A DNA stretch of 64,000 nt from Berberis thunbergii (lineage: Eukaryota > Streptophyta > Magnoliopsida > Ranunculales > Berberidaceae): the NCBI GenBank assembly GCA_003290165.1, contig QNQO01005848.1, positions 41,158-105,157 on the forward strand, written 5' to 3'. The notes beneath the pieces are model-generated. The model did no database searches and was not told the origin of the DNA. It saw only the letters and a list, made by a program, of their open reading frames with translations. A program made the translations under genes and the position numbers. Shown piece after piece: positions 23,849 to 36,100 of the stretch; position 1 is the stretch's first letter, and the number at the start of each line of letters is the position of its first letter.

Positions 23849-25576
23849 ACTGAGGAACTATGCATGAACCGCAACTACCTTACTATGGTGTTGTCTTAGG
23901 AACAAGTCAGTAGCACACCTCATGCAGGCTCAAGTGTGGTACACAGACTATGCTTTCGGTGTTTACTGCTTTAAGAAATGTGTTTAATGTACATGCTTAG
24001 CAAGTGATGTGTTCTGAAAGTAAGTAAAGAAATAACTTGAAATTTTTATGTGATTGGCTGGTTTTATGATGTCGATCCTTCTGGATATTAATTGTATGTC
24101 GGATATGAAATATCAATATAGTTATGAATTATCAGTTTCGACAACGGTGCATTATTCAAATTATTCATAGCTTTTCATCAGGTTTATAGCATTTACAATA
24201 CTGTATAATTTCCAGTATCAAGCTGCAAAGTATGTGAAGCATTACTAAAATTCGACAGAAAGAAGCAACTGGCAAGGTAACTTGCGACAGTGACTTAAAT
24301 TAGGATTGCCTTTTATAGCAGATAGTACAAGTACATTGTAACTCAAGGAAATTGAAGCTTTTTCTGCATTTTGTGTCAAGCACTCCCCTTGGTGCTCACT
24401 AAAACAACCCGATTAGAAGAAAAACAAGCACCCAGTGGTCCCTATAAATAAGAGATTAGCAAGAGCAATAGAATTCATTCATTCTGTAATAAACTTTTGT
24501 ACATTGAGCTTTGCTCATAAGGGAGACTGGCAATCTCAAATTCTATTCTGCCTGTTACAATTCATTCTTTTCCATTGTAATCTTTACAATCCATTCTATA
24601 CAAAATTCCATCATTTCAGAATCTGGCTTCATTGTTCAGAAACTCTTTTGGCTGTTCTTATCTTGATTGTATCTTGCAAGACTCCATTGCTTCCAGGGAT
24701 CAGCAACTCTGACATTGGTTCCATTGCTTCCAGGAATCAGCAACTCTGACATTGGTACTGAATATTGCATTGCTTTGGTTCTTCAATCCTGCAGAAATAT
24801 AATCAAAACTAGATCAGTTCATAACAAATTGTATTGTACATGACTAGATCAATAATGAAGATTATTGTCCAATCTGCCTGGTTACCAGTCATCAAATTGT
24901 GATGAGCTTTGTTGGCCAATGAATTAATCGATCCACTGCTGAAGATTATACACCAGTTTTTTTTAGTAAGCAGACTTTGCCTATGTTGCAAGCTTAAACC
25001 CACTCAATCCATATTGGCCTAAAAGCCATATTTCCCATCATAAGCATAAAGAGATTCAAATAAGGAAACAACATGCTTTGCAATAAGGAGTGCATACCAT
25101 CAATTCAGATCTAAATAGAGAGAAAGAGAAGCCTATTGATGATGCCCACTAAACCTTCCTAATGAAGGTGAAGGCATTTAATCTCTCCCACGAACCTTTT
25201 GAGTACAAAAATTAAACACTTAATTTATCAAACATCTAACATGTTGTAACTTCATAAACAAATTAAGGTTAACTTCATACTCTTAAGCCTATCTAATTAG
25301 TGCACATACACAAGATTCTGAGGTTGTTCAGCAATATGTTTATGGCAAGTGTCAATATCGAGAAAAGTGATCAAAATGAAAATGTTTAGAACATAATTTT
25401 CTTTGCAAATCTCTGCAGCAAAGTGTTGAAATGCATTTTCTTAGAGTTTCACATATGTTTCCAAGAGCCTTCCAAATTTCAGAACTTGATTACATCAATT
25501 TCTCATAAAGGCATCCGAAGATATACTTTAGGGAAACTCAAGTGACATGAGAATTCTAGGCTCTAGCTTAATGTGG
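23122..25576. other. Spacer of the GST inverted repeat
   Basis: The first 730 bp hold the last exons of the left GST copy. From 23849 to 25576 I see no gene. A 37-bp direct repeat lies in tandem at 24684-24720 and 24721-24757. Bases 24470-24760 have a look of LTR-type sequence, but no partner was found. Confidence 0.55.
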
Positions 25577-26640
25577 AGAAATGGTAACTTACCAGACTAA
25601 ATTGACCAAGAAAGAAAGGGCCATCATCGAATTTGGAAAGAGCTTTTTCTAGGCAATCAAATGTAGAACCTGAATGCACATGCGTAAACGATGCAAATCA
25701 GCCTATTTCTAAGTTAACAATTTTAATTTTTCAGGAAAGAAGGTGTTCGATCTTACCTGCATCCGAATTCCCTTTAAGTGCACCAATAACCTCTGCACTG
25801 AAGGTGTCCGTGTAGGCAAACAATTCTTCAGCAAACACCATATGGGCAAATGAAAGAGGTATACAACCTACAAACATGAAAATTGCAAATAAATGAGAAC
25901 GTTTACAGTGTGTGTGTGTGTGTGCTTGAACACAAGAAGAAAAATTGACATGGGTCACAATTGCTGAAGTTTATGTTTGTTCGATAAGGGATGGCTTATC
26001 CCGTATGAGATGTGAACACCAATAAGTTTGGTCACGTTTTCTAAATTATATGGTTTGTTCAATCAGGACAATCTCTCTTGTTCTTTTCTCAATTCCCTTC
26101 CGATTCCCATTTTCAAACTGTGGGTTGCGAACTTGGGATGATCCCAATAACCCCACAAGGAAATCATCTTTGATCCTTCTTCTCTTTCACCAGAAATAGA
26201 ACCTTAACCATGCCTAGCAGTATATCAACATTGCTGAAATTTGGTACCAATTTTCACACACACACCCAAAAAAAAAACCATGCACTAAACCAATCTTTAT
26301 TTTAACTAAAATAATACATATACTGATTCTAAAATCAAGGATGCAGACATTACTAATAAAAATATTCCTTCAGATAGTCAAGTTGCTTTCTTATTGATTT
26401 TTAAGTTTGGGTTTCAAAAGGATAAACAATTAAAATAAACAATCAAACACCCACAAAAATTTTGTTATGTAGATTCTGGGATTTGAGATCTACACTATTA
26501 AACCCCAAGTACATAGAGAAGAAAAAATGGGGTTCTGAAACTCACCTTGTTGTTCCATCAAACAAAGGAGGGGGCTCTGAAGTTGAGTTCAGAACAGGTG
26601 GAAGAACCTCTTGCACATCTCTACAGAATAAAAGAAATAA
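25577..26640 (-). pseudogene. GSTL: Lambda-class GST, truncated inverted copy
   Basis: On the minus strand this repeats the left GST copy. It has a VQEVLPPVLNSTSEPPPLFD exon near 26640-26560, a FAEELFAYTDTF exon near 25860-25755, and KALSKFDDGPFFLGQFSL near 25665-25590. It stops just after that exon's splice donor, so the DIAYAPFVERYSLL exon and everything beyond are absent. The thioredoxin-fold exons are missing here too, which shows that they were lost before the duplication. The first exon (EVLPPV) looks closer to ordinary Lambda GSTs than the left copy (EVFPPI). Confidence 0.85.
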
Positions 26641-27363
26641 AGGGGTCAAAATTTTGCACAAAAGAAACAACCCCAAAGAGAGATTTTAAGCAAATTTGCA
26701 TGGATTTAGAGAATCCCCATTGATCAAATTCGCAGAAAAATTGTGAGGGTGACAGAGAGATGGATTGGAACTCTACCGTCACTTCTCTGCCCACCAAATC
26801 CTTGAAGTAGGAGAACAACAACTACAAGAAGAAAAAACCAACAAATCAAAAACACCCCATGAAAGGAACTACAAAACCCATCATCAAAACTGTAGAAAAA
26901 AAAACAAAAAATTTGACTTTGAAATAGATAAACTCAAAACAACAGATGGGGAAATCATGTTAAAGATTCAATTTTTCAAGACACAGTGAGAGATCTTACC
27001 ATCTTTTCACCTACTTCACTAGAAAGAAAGAAGGGAGGATGGAGAGATCGACGAGACCTTTCGCTTTGGTTTCTTCTTTGGAGCCAAAAGTGGCTTCTTC
27101 TTTGGCTCGAGCGGGAGAGGGAGGGCTTCCTCGGTCTTCGTTGGGGGAGAGGGAGTGGCTCTCTTCTCTGTCTCTGTGGAGATGGAAATGGGGAGATGGA
27201 AAGGTTCCCTCCTTTTCTCCCCAAAAATTTCGATTCCCTCTTTTTTTTCATTTTTTTTAATCAACGCAGGAGCACGTGCGAGGGACGACGCAGGACCACG
27301 TGCCTGGGAGGGTCCGTCCCATAGGGCGGGCTGTGAGGACGGGCCAGGTAGAATTTTCGAAAT
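25577..27363 (-). repeat. Right arm of GST inverted repeat
   Basis: This arm is the reverse complement of 21292-23121. It holds the same 5' flank, untranslated leader and exons, so the two gene copies point toward each other. Confidence 0.9.
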
Positions 27364-27598
27364 AAGAAGTGGTCACACAATAACTAACACTCCATTAATT
27401 CAACATATATACTTACCATGCATTGGTCAGTCGAGTGTTATCTACAATGTTTTGAGTTTTTTTCACCACCACCCAGGGAGTTAAGGTGTCTTTCCTGATC
27501 TTAGTTGTTCGGAGTCAATTGTAAATAGCTAGTACCAAAATCAGAACCATTCTAAAGATTTAGTTTTGATCCCAAATAGCCAATACCATATCCATAAC

Positions 27599-28361
27599 TA
27601 GGGGTGGGCATCCCATCTCGCGATCCCGTTTCTGTTCCGATCCCGTCCCGTCCTGTCCCGATTTTTTTGGGTCTTAATGGGATTGAATAATTCTATCCCG
27701 ATCCCGTCTCGTCCCGATCTAGAATGGGATGGGATAGGATGAAGATTTGCAATCCCGCCAATCCCGTCCCGTCCCAAACTAATTTTTCAATATTTATTAT
27801 TAATATTTTTTATTTATTTATTTATTTTAGGATTGCAATATTTGGATGGCTATACAAATTCTCTGATGCATATAACATTTTAGCATCTAAAATTCTCAAT
27901 GTTGTTAGGCTATCAACTCATATTTGAAGACCAATTTGTTTAATTGTATTTAACTAGAGTACATTCGACTTCATTGAAAACTTTGGATACTCAACCTATA
28001 ATACAATTTAATATGTTCCTAGTATCATCTCATTTGCAAGGATAGATATGCATGAAAATTAAACTCTGTGAGAGATTTCAATGACAGTTTCATGTGATTA
28101 TTATGGCATAGGTTACATTATGTTTAGTTGATTGCATTTTGGTTTATTATTTCATTTTCAGCATGGTTATGTGTGAACATGCAATTTGCTAAAGATCTAT
28201 TTTAGTTATTGAAATTGCATGGTCAATTTGAAACACGCTGATCCCGTCCCGTCCCAAACCAGTTTGGGATGGGACGAGGTCGTGATGGGGTTTATCTCAT
28301 CCCATCATGTCCCGTTCCCGTATGAACGTGATGGGTCTATCTCGTCCCGTGCCCACCCCTA
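27599..28361. mobile_element. hAT-like non-autonomous element, TAGGGGTGGGCA family
   Basis: This is a 763-bp element with 8-bp target duplications TCCATAAC (27591-27598 and 28362-28369). The ends are TAGGGGTGGGCA and TGCCCACCCCTA. Subterminal regions are filled with repeats of CCCGTCCCGTCC type. The centre is AT-rich. No transposase is present. It shares its centre, in the opposite orientation, with 38340-39171. Confidence 0.9.
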
Positions 28362-28400
28362 TCCATAACTATTTGTTTTTCTGTTAACCTACATTAGTAC

Positions 28401-28918
28401 CAAGAATTGTGATTTTGCGAAATTATACGAAATTTCTTCGAAGATTTTGTTTTTTTTAAATTACGTAAAGAAAAAGGGCGAAATAAAAAAAATTTAATTT
28501 TGGGTTTTTTTAGAAAAATTTTGAGGTTTTTTCATATAAATACAAAAGCGAGCTACTCAAATTTACACTTTTTTTAAGAAATATTTTGAGATTTTTTTCG
28601 TAAAATTTGAGTTTTTTGTCTTCTACTTATCATTTATTCTAATTATATATTATGATTTTTGAAACCACCCCCTAATTTTTTAATTATCACTTCTTCTGCC
28701 TAGATATTGATTTTTTAAATTATAAATATTGGTTTCATTCAATGTGTTTAATACATTTATTTACTTACATATTATTTTTTTCACATATTTAATATACCCT
28801 CGAAATTCATATATATTTTATGTATCCTCGAAATTTTTACATTTTTTTGTTACACATCGAAATATTTCTTAAAATTAGGAAACAAAAATTAACTCGAAAA
28901 ACAAAAACTCAATCCTTG
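28401..28918. mobile_element. hAT-like MITE, copy 2
   Basis: This 518-bp element matches 11116-11683. It is flanked by the perfect 8-bp duplication ATTAGTAC (28393-28400 and 28919-28926). Its ends are CAAGAATTGTGATTTTGCG and, read from the right, CAAGGATTGAGTTTTT. It starts 39 bp after the preceding hAT-like element ends. Confidence 0.85.
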
Positions 28919-28926
28919 ATTAGTAC

Positions 28927-29469
28927 TCAAATTGAATAAATAAATAATTATTTGAGTTATAGGATGGAATTCTACGTTAGTAATGCATGCTCAAAGAGCG
29001 CTTTAGAATAATCTATCAAACAAAACAAATCCAGCGTAGAATTATCTCCTCTATATACATAATTGGTGCAGTCCATATTCATCAAACAAAGATTGAGGAT
29101 ATTTTGACGATCCAATGGTTACGACTTATTTGTGGAGTTTAAAACTGTCACGCCCCATTTTTTAAAAAGACGAATAAACAAAAATCTATCCGACCTTCCC
29201 GAAAATCAAGTGGTACAATTATGTTTGTTTAGCTTTTTATTTATTTTAACTTGAGTCGATAATCATCAGTGTTTTACCCCATTAGAGATCATTGGCTGTA
29301 ATTTTTTAGTTCTTTATTTTGTCAATAGGCAGTTTGAACAATTGTAGTGGTTGAACCATTATAAAGTTTTCTAGTTAGTGATGGTCTGTTTTCTTTGGTA
29401 AGTCTTACTCCTCGTGCTTTGAACATTTATTATATCAGATTGGAAATGTCGAAACAAATTCTCTTTTCG
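28927..29469. other. Unassigned DNA
   Basis: No supported feature. It is AT-rich and non-coding. Confidence 0.5.
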
Positions 29470-29477
29470 ATTTTGGG

Positions 29478-30672
29478 TAGGGATGGCAACGGGGCGGATT
29501 GGGGCGGATTTGAACAAATTCATCCCCAATCCGTCAGTAACATCGGATCCCCAATCCGCCCCGCAAATCCGTTTGCAATTTTAAATCAAAATCCATAACC
29601 ACCCATTGCGGATGCGCGGATATCCGCCCCAACCCGCAAATCCGCACAAAATTATAACAAAAAATTTTTAAAAAAAATCACTGAATTGGTAAAAAAAAAT
29701 ACAAAAAATTTCGAATTACAGAATATTCTGAATTATACACAGAATTCGTACAAAATATTACAAAAAAAATTCTTAATTACAATTTACAAATAATTCGTAC
29801 AAAAAAAAAAATTTCAATCTCTGGATCTGAAATCAGATCAGAGATCTCGGATCTGATCTCGGAATCGGATGAGATCTCGGATCTGATCACGGAATTGGAT
29901 GAGATCTCGGATCTGACCCTTGATCTGATCGGATCTGACCCTTGATCTGATCAGATCGATCTTGATCTTAGATGTGGATCCAAGAGATAAGATCAGATCA
30001 TCAGAGAAGGAGAAGGAGATTCGGAGAAGGAGAAGGAGAAGGGGCGAACTCTGTGATTCTTACTGACGGATTTGAAGGGAGAACTCAGAGAGGGAGATTT
30101 CTCGATTCTCTCTGTGAGGGAGAGGGAGAGGGAGAGGGAGGATCTCGCGGCGTGAAGGGAGAGGGAGGATCTCGCGGCGTGCACTGCTCTGCTCCTCGAC
30201 GCTGCTCTGCTCCTCGACGTGGGCTGTGAGGGAGGACGAGGACCTTGCTCACTGTTTTGAGTGAGGGGAGAAGAAGGGACAGCGACAGGCTCTTGAATCT
30301 TGATCTCCTCGACTTCGAAGTTCGACTCCTCTCCTCTGGCTCTGCTCTGGTTTGTGGGGGGAGATGAAATGAATTATGAGGGAGAGAGACAGAGCGTACG
30401 TAGTGTTTGTGTTTTACTGTTTTTAGGTTTTTTTTTTTTTTTTTTTTGCCAGCACATAAACGGTTGGTGGTTGAGGGTTTTTTTGTAATATCCACACTTA
30501 AACGGATATCCGTGGGGCGGATATGGCCAAATCCGTATCCGCCCCAAATATTTAATGGATGTTGTTTGGATATCCGTATCCGCCCCAAAATCCATTTAAG
30601 CATATCCAAAACCGCCCCAAACGGATTGGGTGGGGCGGATATCCGTAAAAATCCGCCCCACTGCCATCCCTA
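29478..30672. mobile_element. hAT-like non-autonomous element, TAGGGATGGCA family
   Basis: This is a 1195-bp element with perfect 8-bp duplications ATTTTGGG (29470-29477 and 30673-30680). The ends are TAGGGATGGCA and TGCCATCCCTA. Subterminal repeats are based on GGGGCGGATATCC. The interior has GATC-rich repeats (29815-29990) and GA-rich tracts (30000-30160). The minus-strand frame at 30085-30609 runs through these tracts and is not a believable gene. Confidence 0.9.
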
Positions 30673-30826
30673 ATTTTGGGAAGGTCGAGTGGAATAAAAG
30701 GTTGAATTTTTATTTGTCCCGCTATTTCCAAAGATCGAGGTGTGACAAAAACCATGAAGACTTCTCACTTTCTCAAAGCATTTGGCCAATTTTGGTCGAT
30801 GTGTTTGATTATTCCCCAATTCTAGC

Positions 30827-30983
30827 CAGCCCGCTCCCATGGCCTGTTTTCACAGCCTTGGGGGGCGAAAATATGATTTTGCCCCCCTTTTTAACCACCT
30901 TCTCAAAAAAATGTTTAAAGAAAGGGGGGCAACATTGTATTTTCGCCCCCAAGGCTGTGAAAACAAGCCATGGGAGCGGGCTG
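30827..30983. mobile_element. Foldback element with near-perfect 45-bp arms
   Basis: The left arm begins CAGCCCGCTCCCATGG and the right arm is its reverse complement, with one or two differences over about 45 bp. A short loop of about 65 bp separates them. Flanks TCTAGC and TGTAGC agree at 5 of 6 bases and may be a target duplication. It has no coding capacity and its superfamily is unclear. Confidence 0.7.
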
Positions 30984-31249
30984 TGTAGCAAAGTTCTTGA
31001 TTATTCCTCCAACTTTTTTTTTTGGGCTAAAAAAACACTATGAGCATAACTTGGTTATTTGATATACTTTGGAGAACCAAATGGCGTACTTATTTCTTGC
31101 TTCGATGGAGGTAGTTCATGCTTATTTGACTAATTTGTTTCTATAAACATTAACAAACAATGTAGGCTATGCCAAAATTTCAAGATAACCAACATTATGG
31201 TTGTCAGACACATAATGTTATTTTTGAACAAAGGAAAAAAATAACTGGT

Positions 31250-31277
31250 GCTTTGCTTATAGCCTAAGTTGGTTTTA
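31250..31277. repeat. LINE target site duplication, left copy
   Basis: This 28-bp sequence matches 41599-41626 at 26 of 28 positions. It contains GCCTAAGTTGGTTTTA. It abuts the poly(T) that marks the LINE 3' end on the minus strand. Confidence 0.85.
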
Positions 31278-31464
31278 TTTAGTTTTTTTTTTGTGAAATC
31301 TAAAAAGCTTTAATTAAAAATAAGAAGGGTTACATAAGGATAGTCCAACTTCATGAGCCAAGTTATGGGCCTCTGAATTGATTTCCTGATTAATAAATTT
31401 ACATTTCCATTCAGGGAGCAAAAGAAGTAACCTTCTAATATTAGTAATAATAGGTCTCCATGAC

Positions 31465-33159
31465 TAGGGGTGGGCACGGTCCGGATCGGTTCCAAATTTG
31501 AAGGAACCTAACTCGAACCGTTTAAAAATAACGGATCCGGTCCGGTCCGGATCCCCTCATTTTGAACATTGGAACCGAACCTGACTCGAACCGTTTGGAA
31601 CGGTCCGGTTCCTACGGTTCCAAACGGTTCCAATGTTCAAAATCTGGGGATCTTCTTTAAAATGAATCCAAACCAGAAAGCAGAGATTGGTATTCAGATG
31701 TCAAAATCTTATAATTAGATTCACTGAATCCAACAAACAGAACAAACCCATGGTCTCAATTTTCTCTCAGAAAATTAAAATGAAAGAAACAGAGAAAGAG
31801 GTGAATCAAGAACAAAATTATTACTCCTATTTGAAAAACAAACATTAAACATTTGATAGTGCCCTAGATCAATACTACAGTACATCAAGAACAAAATTAC
31901 AAAAGATTAAACATTTTTCTTACTTCCTCTTGGTGAAAGAGTTGAACTTTGGTGGGCGAGAGAGAACAGTTGAAGCACGCACATGAAAATGGAGAAAGGA
32001 GGCAATGGAGAAAGAAACAGAGATCAACTAATTACCACCAAATCCATCAAATCAGATCTCAAAACCATCATCACTTCCATCCATCTTTCCTTCAATCCCT
32101 TTCAAAATATCAGGTAGGAACCTCACATACACCAACCCAACACCCTGTAAACATCTTGCAGATTACAAGCACAAGCATGGTAATAGGTTCAACTCGGTCG
32201 AAAACAGTATCAAAACATCCCCAAATTCGATCAGGTTTTCTTCTTCAGGGAGTGCAAGTTGCCCCATTTCAACATCGATCGATCCCGCTTCAATGACCTT
32301 CAAGGCCTATTTCTTCAAATCAACATAACTGAGAAACGATTTGGTCATCAGATCATTCATCTCTTCTCAGTTCCAGAACAGCAAAACAGGGGAGAAACAT
32401 CAAAGAGAGGAGAGACCTCTTCTTCGACAGACCTCATCCCTTCGACAGACCTCTTCTTCGACAGACCTCTTCTTCGACTGATCTCATCCCTTCGACAGAC
32501 CTCTTCTTCGACAGAGAGAGAAGAGGAGAGGAGATCTCCTTCTCGAGACAGAGAGCAGAGAGAGGAGAGGGAGATCTCGCTGATCTCTTCTTCGACAGAC
32601 CTCTTCTTCGACAGAGAGAGGAGACGAGAGGAGAGGAGATCTCCTTCTCGAGACAGAGAGCAGAGAGAGGGGAGGGAGATCTCGCTGATCTCTTCTTCGA
32701 CAGATCTCATCCCTTCGACAGACCTCTTCTTCGACAGAGAGAGGAGAGGAGAGGAGAAGGAGATCTCCTTCTCGAGACAGAGAGAGGAGAGGAGAGGAGA
32801 TCTCCTTCTCGAGACAGAGAGCAGAGAGAGGAGAGGGAGATCTTCCTTAGGTTTTGCAGAGACAGAGACAGACAAAGAGAGGAGAGACAGGTCACAGAGA
32901 GGAGAGTTTGGCTTTGGCTGTTTAGGTTTATGTTTGGTTTGGTTTATGGTTTTATAATTTATAGTAAATGGGATTTGAAACGGTCCGGACGGGTCCAACC
33001 CGGACCGTTTCATTTTTAAAATTAGGAACCGGGACCGGACCGTTTTATAACGGATCCAGACCGTATCTAAAAACTTATAATTTAAATCCGGACCGTTTAG
33101 AGGAAAACGGTCCGGTTCGAGTTGAATCCGCGGATCGTCGACCCGTTTGCCCACCCCTA
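31465..33159. mobile_element. hAT-like element with internal GA-rich tandem repeats
   Basis: This is a 1695-bp element with perfect 8-bp duplications TCCATGAC (31457-31464 and 33160-33167). The ends are TAGGGGTGGGCA and TGCCCACCCCTA. Subterminal repeats are CGGTCCGG and AACGGTTCC types, unlike the CCCGTCCCG family. It sits inside the RNase H part of the LINE ORF2. The centre holds a purine-rich tandem array at 32390-32870. No transposase is present. Confidence 0.92.
32390..32870. repeat. GA/TC-rich minisatellite inside a hAT-like element
   Basis: About three to four imperfect units of roughly 110 bp, built from CTTCTTCGACAGA, GAGATCTCCTTCTCGAGACA and GAGAGGAGAGG pieces. The array keeps long frames open on both strands (32259-32957 on +, 32357-33175 on -). 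These reflect repeat periodicity, not coding. Confidence 0.8.
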
Positions 33160-36100
33160 TCCATGACCAATACATAGCAAAAGAATTAGATCTGTCCTCC
33201 TAAATGGCAAGCAAAAGATTAGCCGAATCCCCTAGCAAAAGGCATTTTCTTCCATATTTGCGGATGTATCAACTCCAAAGCCGCTTCTGCCGCATAGGCT
33301 TTAGCCACAGTACTGTCGGTGACCGTCTTAGAAATATGACAAGAAAGAGTGGAGACAATCACCCCACGCAAATCCATCACCACAACTCCTATTGCACCCT
33401 ATTTGGAGTTTTTAAAAAAGTATGCATCAAAATTAACAATCAAAGAGTGTGGGTGAGACATAAGGTAAAGATCGGCCGTCAGAGATCAGTTGGAATTCAA
33501 GTGGTGGCTAGCGACCACTCGCAGCTGAACTAGCATAATACCCCGTCTAGCTGTGTCCTCAACTAAGGTGTGCTTGACCTGCCTAGAACAGTCAATAATT
33601 GAGGGTAAGGCAGGCTGCTGAAAATGGCAGTCTTGAATAGCATTTGCAACAATCTGGGGGACATAGCTATGTTGCAAAAGCCCTATCTGTCCTCCTTTGA
33701 ACCAGCAATTATACTAGGATATCCAAGTGCCATGCAACATCTTTCCGAAGAGATGGAAGTCTGTTTTGATATCTTTGAAGACGAATGAGTTACAAAACCT
33801 CCAAATAGATAAAGAGTGGTAGTGAATTAGGACATAAGTTCATCACTCTCATATGCTATACATTTAGTAGTTGTCCAAAGGAAAAGGAAAAAGTCCGAGA
33901 GAGAATTGAGACCTGGGTTTGCCTGCTGTCAGTCAAAAGGGGTCATGGAGCTCCGCCAGAACCTCAACGAGACCGAGCAGCGGAAGAAGAGGTGTACACC
34001 GTCCTCCAGGGCAGAGATACATAGTGGACACACATTTTCAAGAGAGATGTCAGCACGAACAAAATTTGACAAAGTGGGGAGAAGGTCTTGTGAAAGCTTC
34101 CACATATAAAGGATAGCATTAGGTGGGGCTTTGATATGCCAGAGAGATCAGATAAGGTAACCTTGCAAAGAAATTGTCGCGGAGGTGGAGGTTTCAAACT
34201 TTGCCGAGGAGAAAGCTTTGGTGGTGTTACTAACAAAGAACAGTCCCTTCCTATTGGGAGTCCAGATAAGCTTGTATGGGCAAGAGGAGTGTCTGATGAC
34301 AATAGAAAGAATATCGCAAGCCACTGGATACGGGAGAAAAGAGTGGAGCAGATCGGAATTCCAAGACATTGTGTTATTTGGGTGGAAAGTCCAGATATCC
34401 GAAAGGTATTTTGGAAGATTAGGATTAGACTGGTAATCAGGGATGCAATCAGCCAGTCTAAATCCTAGTTTAATCTAGGAGTCGACCCAAAGGTCAGCAT
34501 GTTCACCAGGGAAGATTTGCCAGCACGTAAACTGACGAATGAGGGGAAGAGTTTTAAGATGGCCACGCCAAACAAATGAAGCCACCGATGGTGTTTTATC
34601 GAGGTGAAGGATAGCCTTATTCTTGAAATATAAGGCTTTGAGAAGAAAAGCTCTCAGAGAGGCAAGGTTTGTCATTATCTGCCAAAGGATTTTTGCCAGA
34701 AGAGCAAGGTTTTTAATTCTAGTAAGGGGAATACCCAAACCTCCCAGAAAGTGGGTTTAGAGATTCTATCCTTCGAGCAGCTGTGTTTGGAGTGACCTTC
34801 CATCGTGCCATTCCACCATAAATATCTGGAAAGATTGTCCAGGCGGTTTACAATACTGGAAGCTAACAAGAAGGTTTGCATAGTATAGACGGGAATCAAA
34901 TTCATGACCGATTTGATCATCACCATCCAACCAGCCTGGGATAGGACCTTGAATTTCCAAGCAGCAAGTCTAGTGTTCATCTTGTCAGCAAGAAACTGGA
35001 AATCTTTACTTTTGTTTTTAGGGAGAAGAATAGGTGACCCAAGATATTTATCTTTAAGATTGTAAAATTTTGAGCCAAGGATCCGGGTAATCATACGAGC
35101 ATGGCGGTGGTAGACATTGGAGCTGAAATAGACAGAGGACTTATCAAAATTGACTGCTACTGAGAGAGAATAGTTTTGGTGTTGTGTGCCTTTGCTAAAA
35201 AAGCTCTACAAAAGAGGATGAGGTCGTCTGCGTAAAGCAGATGACTAATGGAGGGGGCATGAAGTCTAAGTTTGAGACGTTTAATGAGATCATTTGATTC
35301 TGTTTTAGGCAACAATCAGAAAAGGGCCTCCGCCACCAAAATGAACAGATATGGATGGAGTGGGTCCCCTTGACGCAGACCTCTAGAAGGTTTGATAGAG
35401 GAAAGAGGGGATCCATTGAGGAGAACTCTGAGGGAAGTCGGGGAAATGCATTGTTCAATCAAGCATATCCATCCTTCCAAGAACCCCAGTTGACGAAAAA
35501 GTTGAATCAGGAACGGCCATTCAACACGTTCATATGTTTTAGCCGTATCAATTTTTACAGCCATCCATCCCTTTTTTCTCTTAAAGTGATTGAGCTGGAA
35601 GAAAGCTTCATGAGCCATAGAAACATTATCCGAAATGCTACAACCTCGAAGGAAAGCTCCTTGGTTGGGGGAGATAATGTCATTAAGCAGAGGCTTGAGT
35701 TTATTAGCCAGAATTTTTGAAATCACTTTGTAAATGACATTACATAGGCCAATAGGATGGAACTTGTCCGGAAAAATCAGACTGTTGACTTTTGGAATAA
35801 GAACAATGAAGGTCTTATTCAGCTTGGGGTTGATCTCCTTAGTGAAGAAGAAAGATTGCACCACCTAGATGACATCAGTTTTGACAACATCCCAGTAATA
35901 TTAGAAGAAGAAAACGTGAAAACCGTCCGGACCAGGGGTCTTATGTTTCCCTATGTCAAACATGGTGTTCCGAATGTCAAGGGCTGAGGGAATGGCTAAA
36001 AGTTGTTCATTAACCTCCAAAGATATCATCGGTTGAAACAGGGAAAGAATTTCCTGATCCTGAGCTGGCATGGAAGACTGGAAAATGTTCTGGAAATAAT

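Noticed and set aside
24470..24760. Solo LTR in the GST spacer
   Set aside because: Sequence style is suggestive, but no partner, no clean TG...CA ends and no target duplication were found.
32259..33175. Long ORFs on both strands (232 aa on +, 272 aa on -)
   Set aside because: They run through a purine-rich tandem array inside a hAT-like element. Periodic repeats keep all frames open, and the predicted proteins are Arg/Glu/Ser repeats without a domain.
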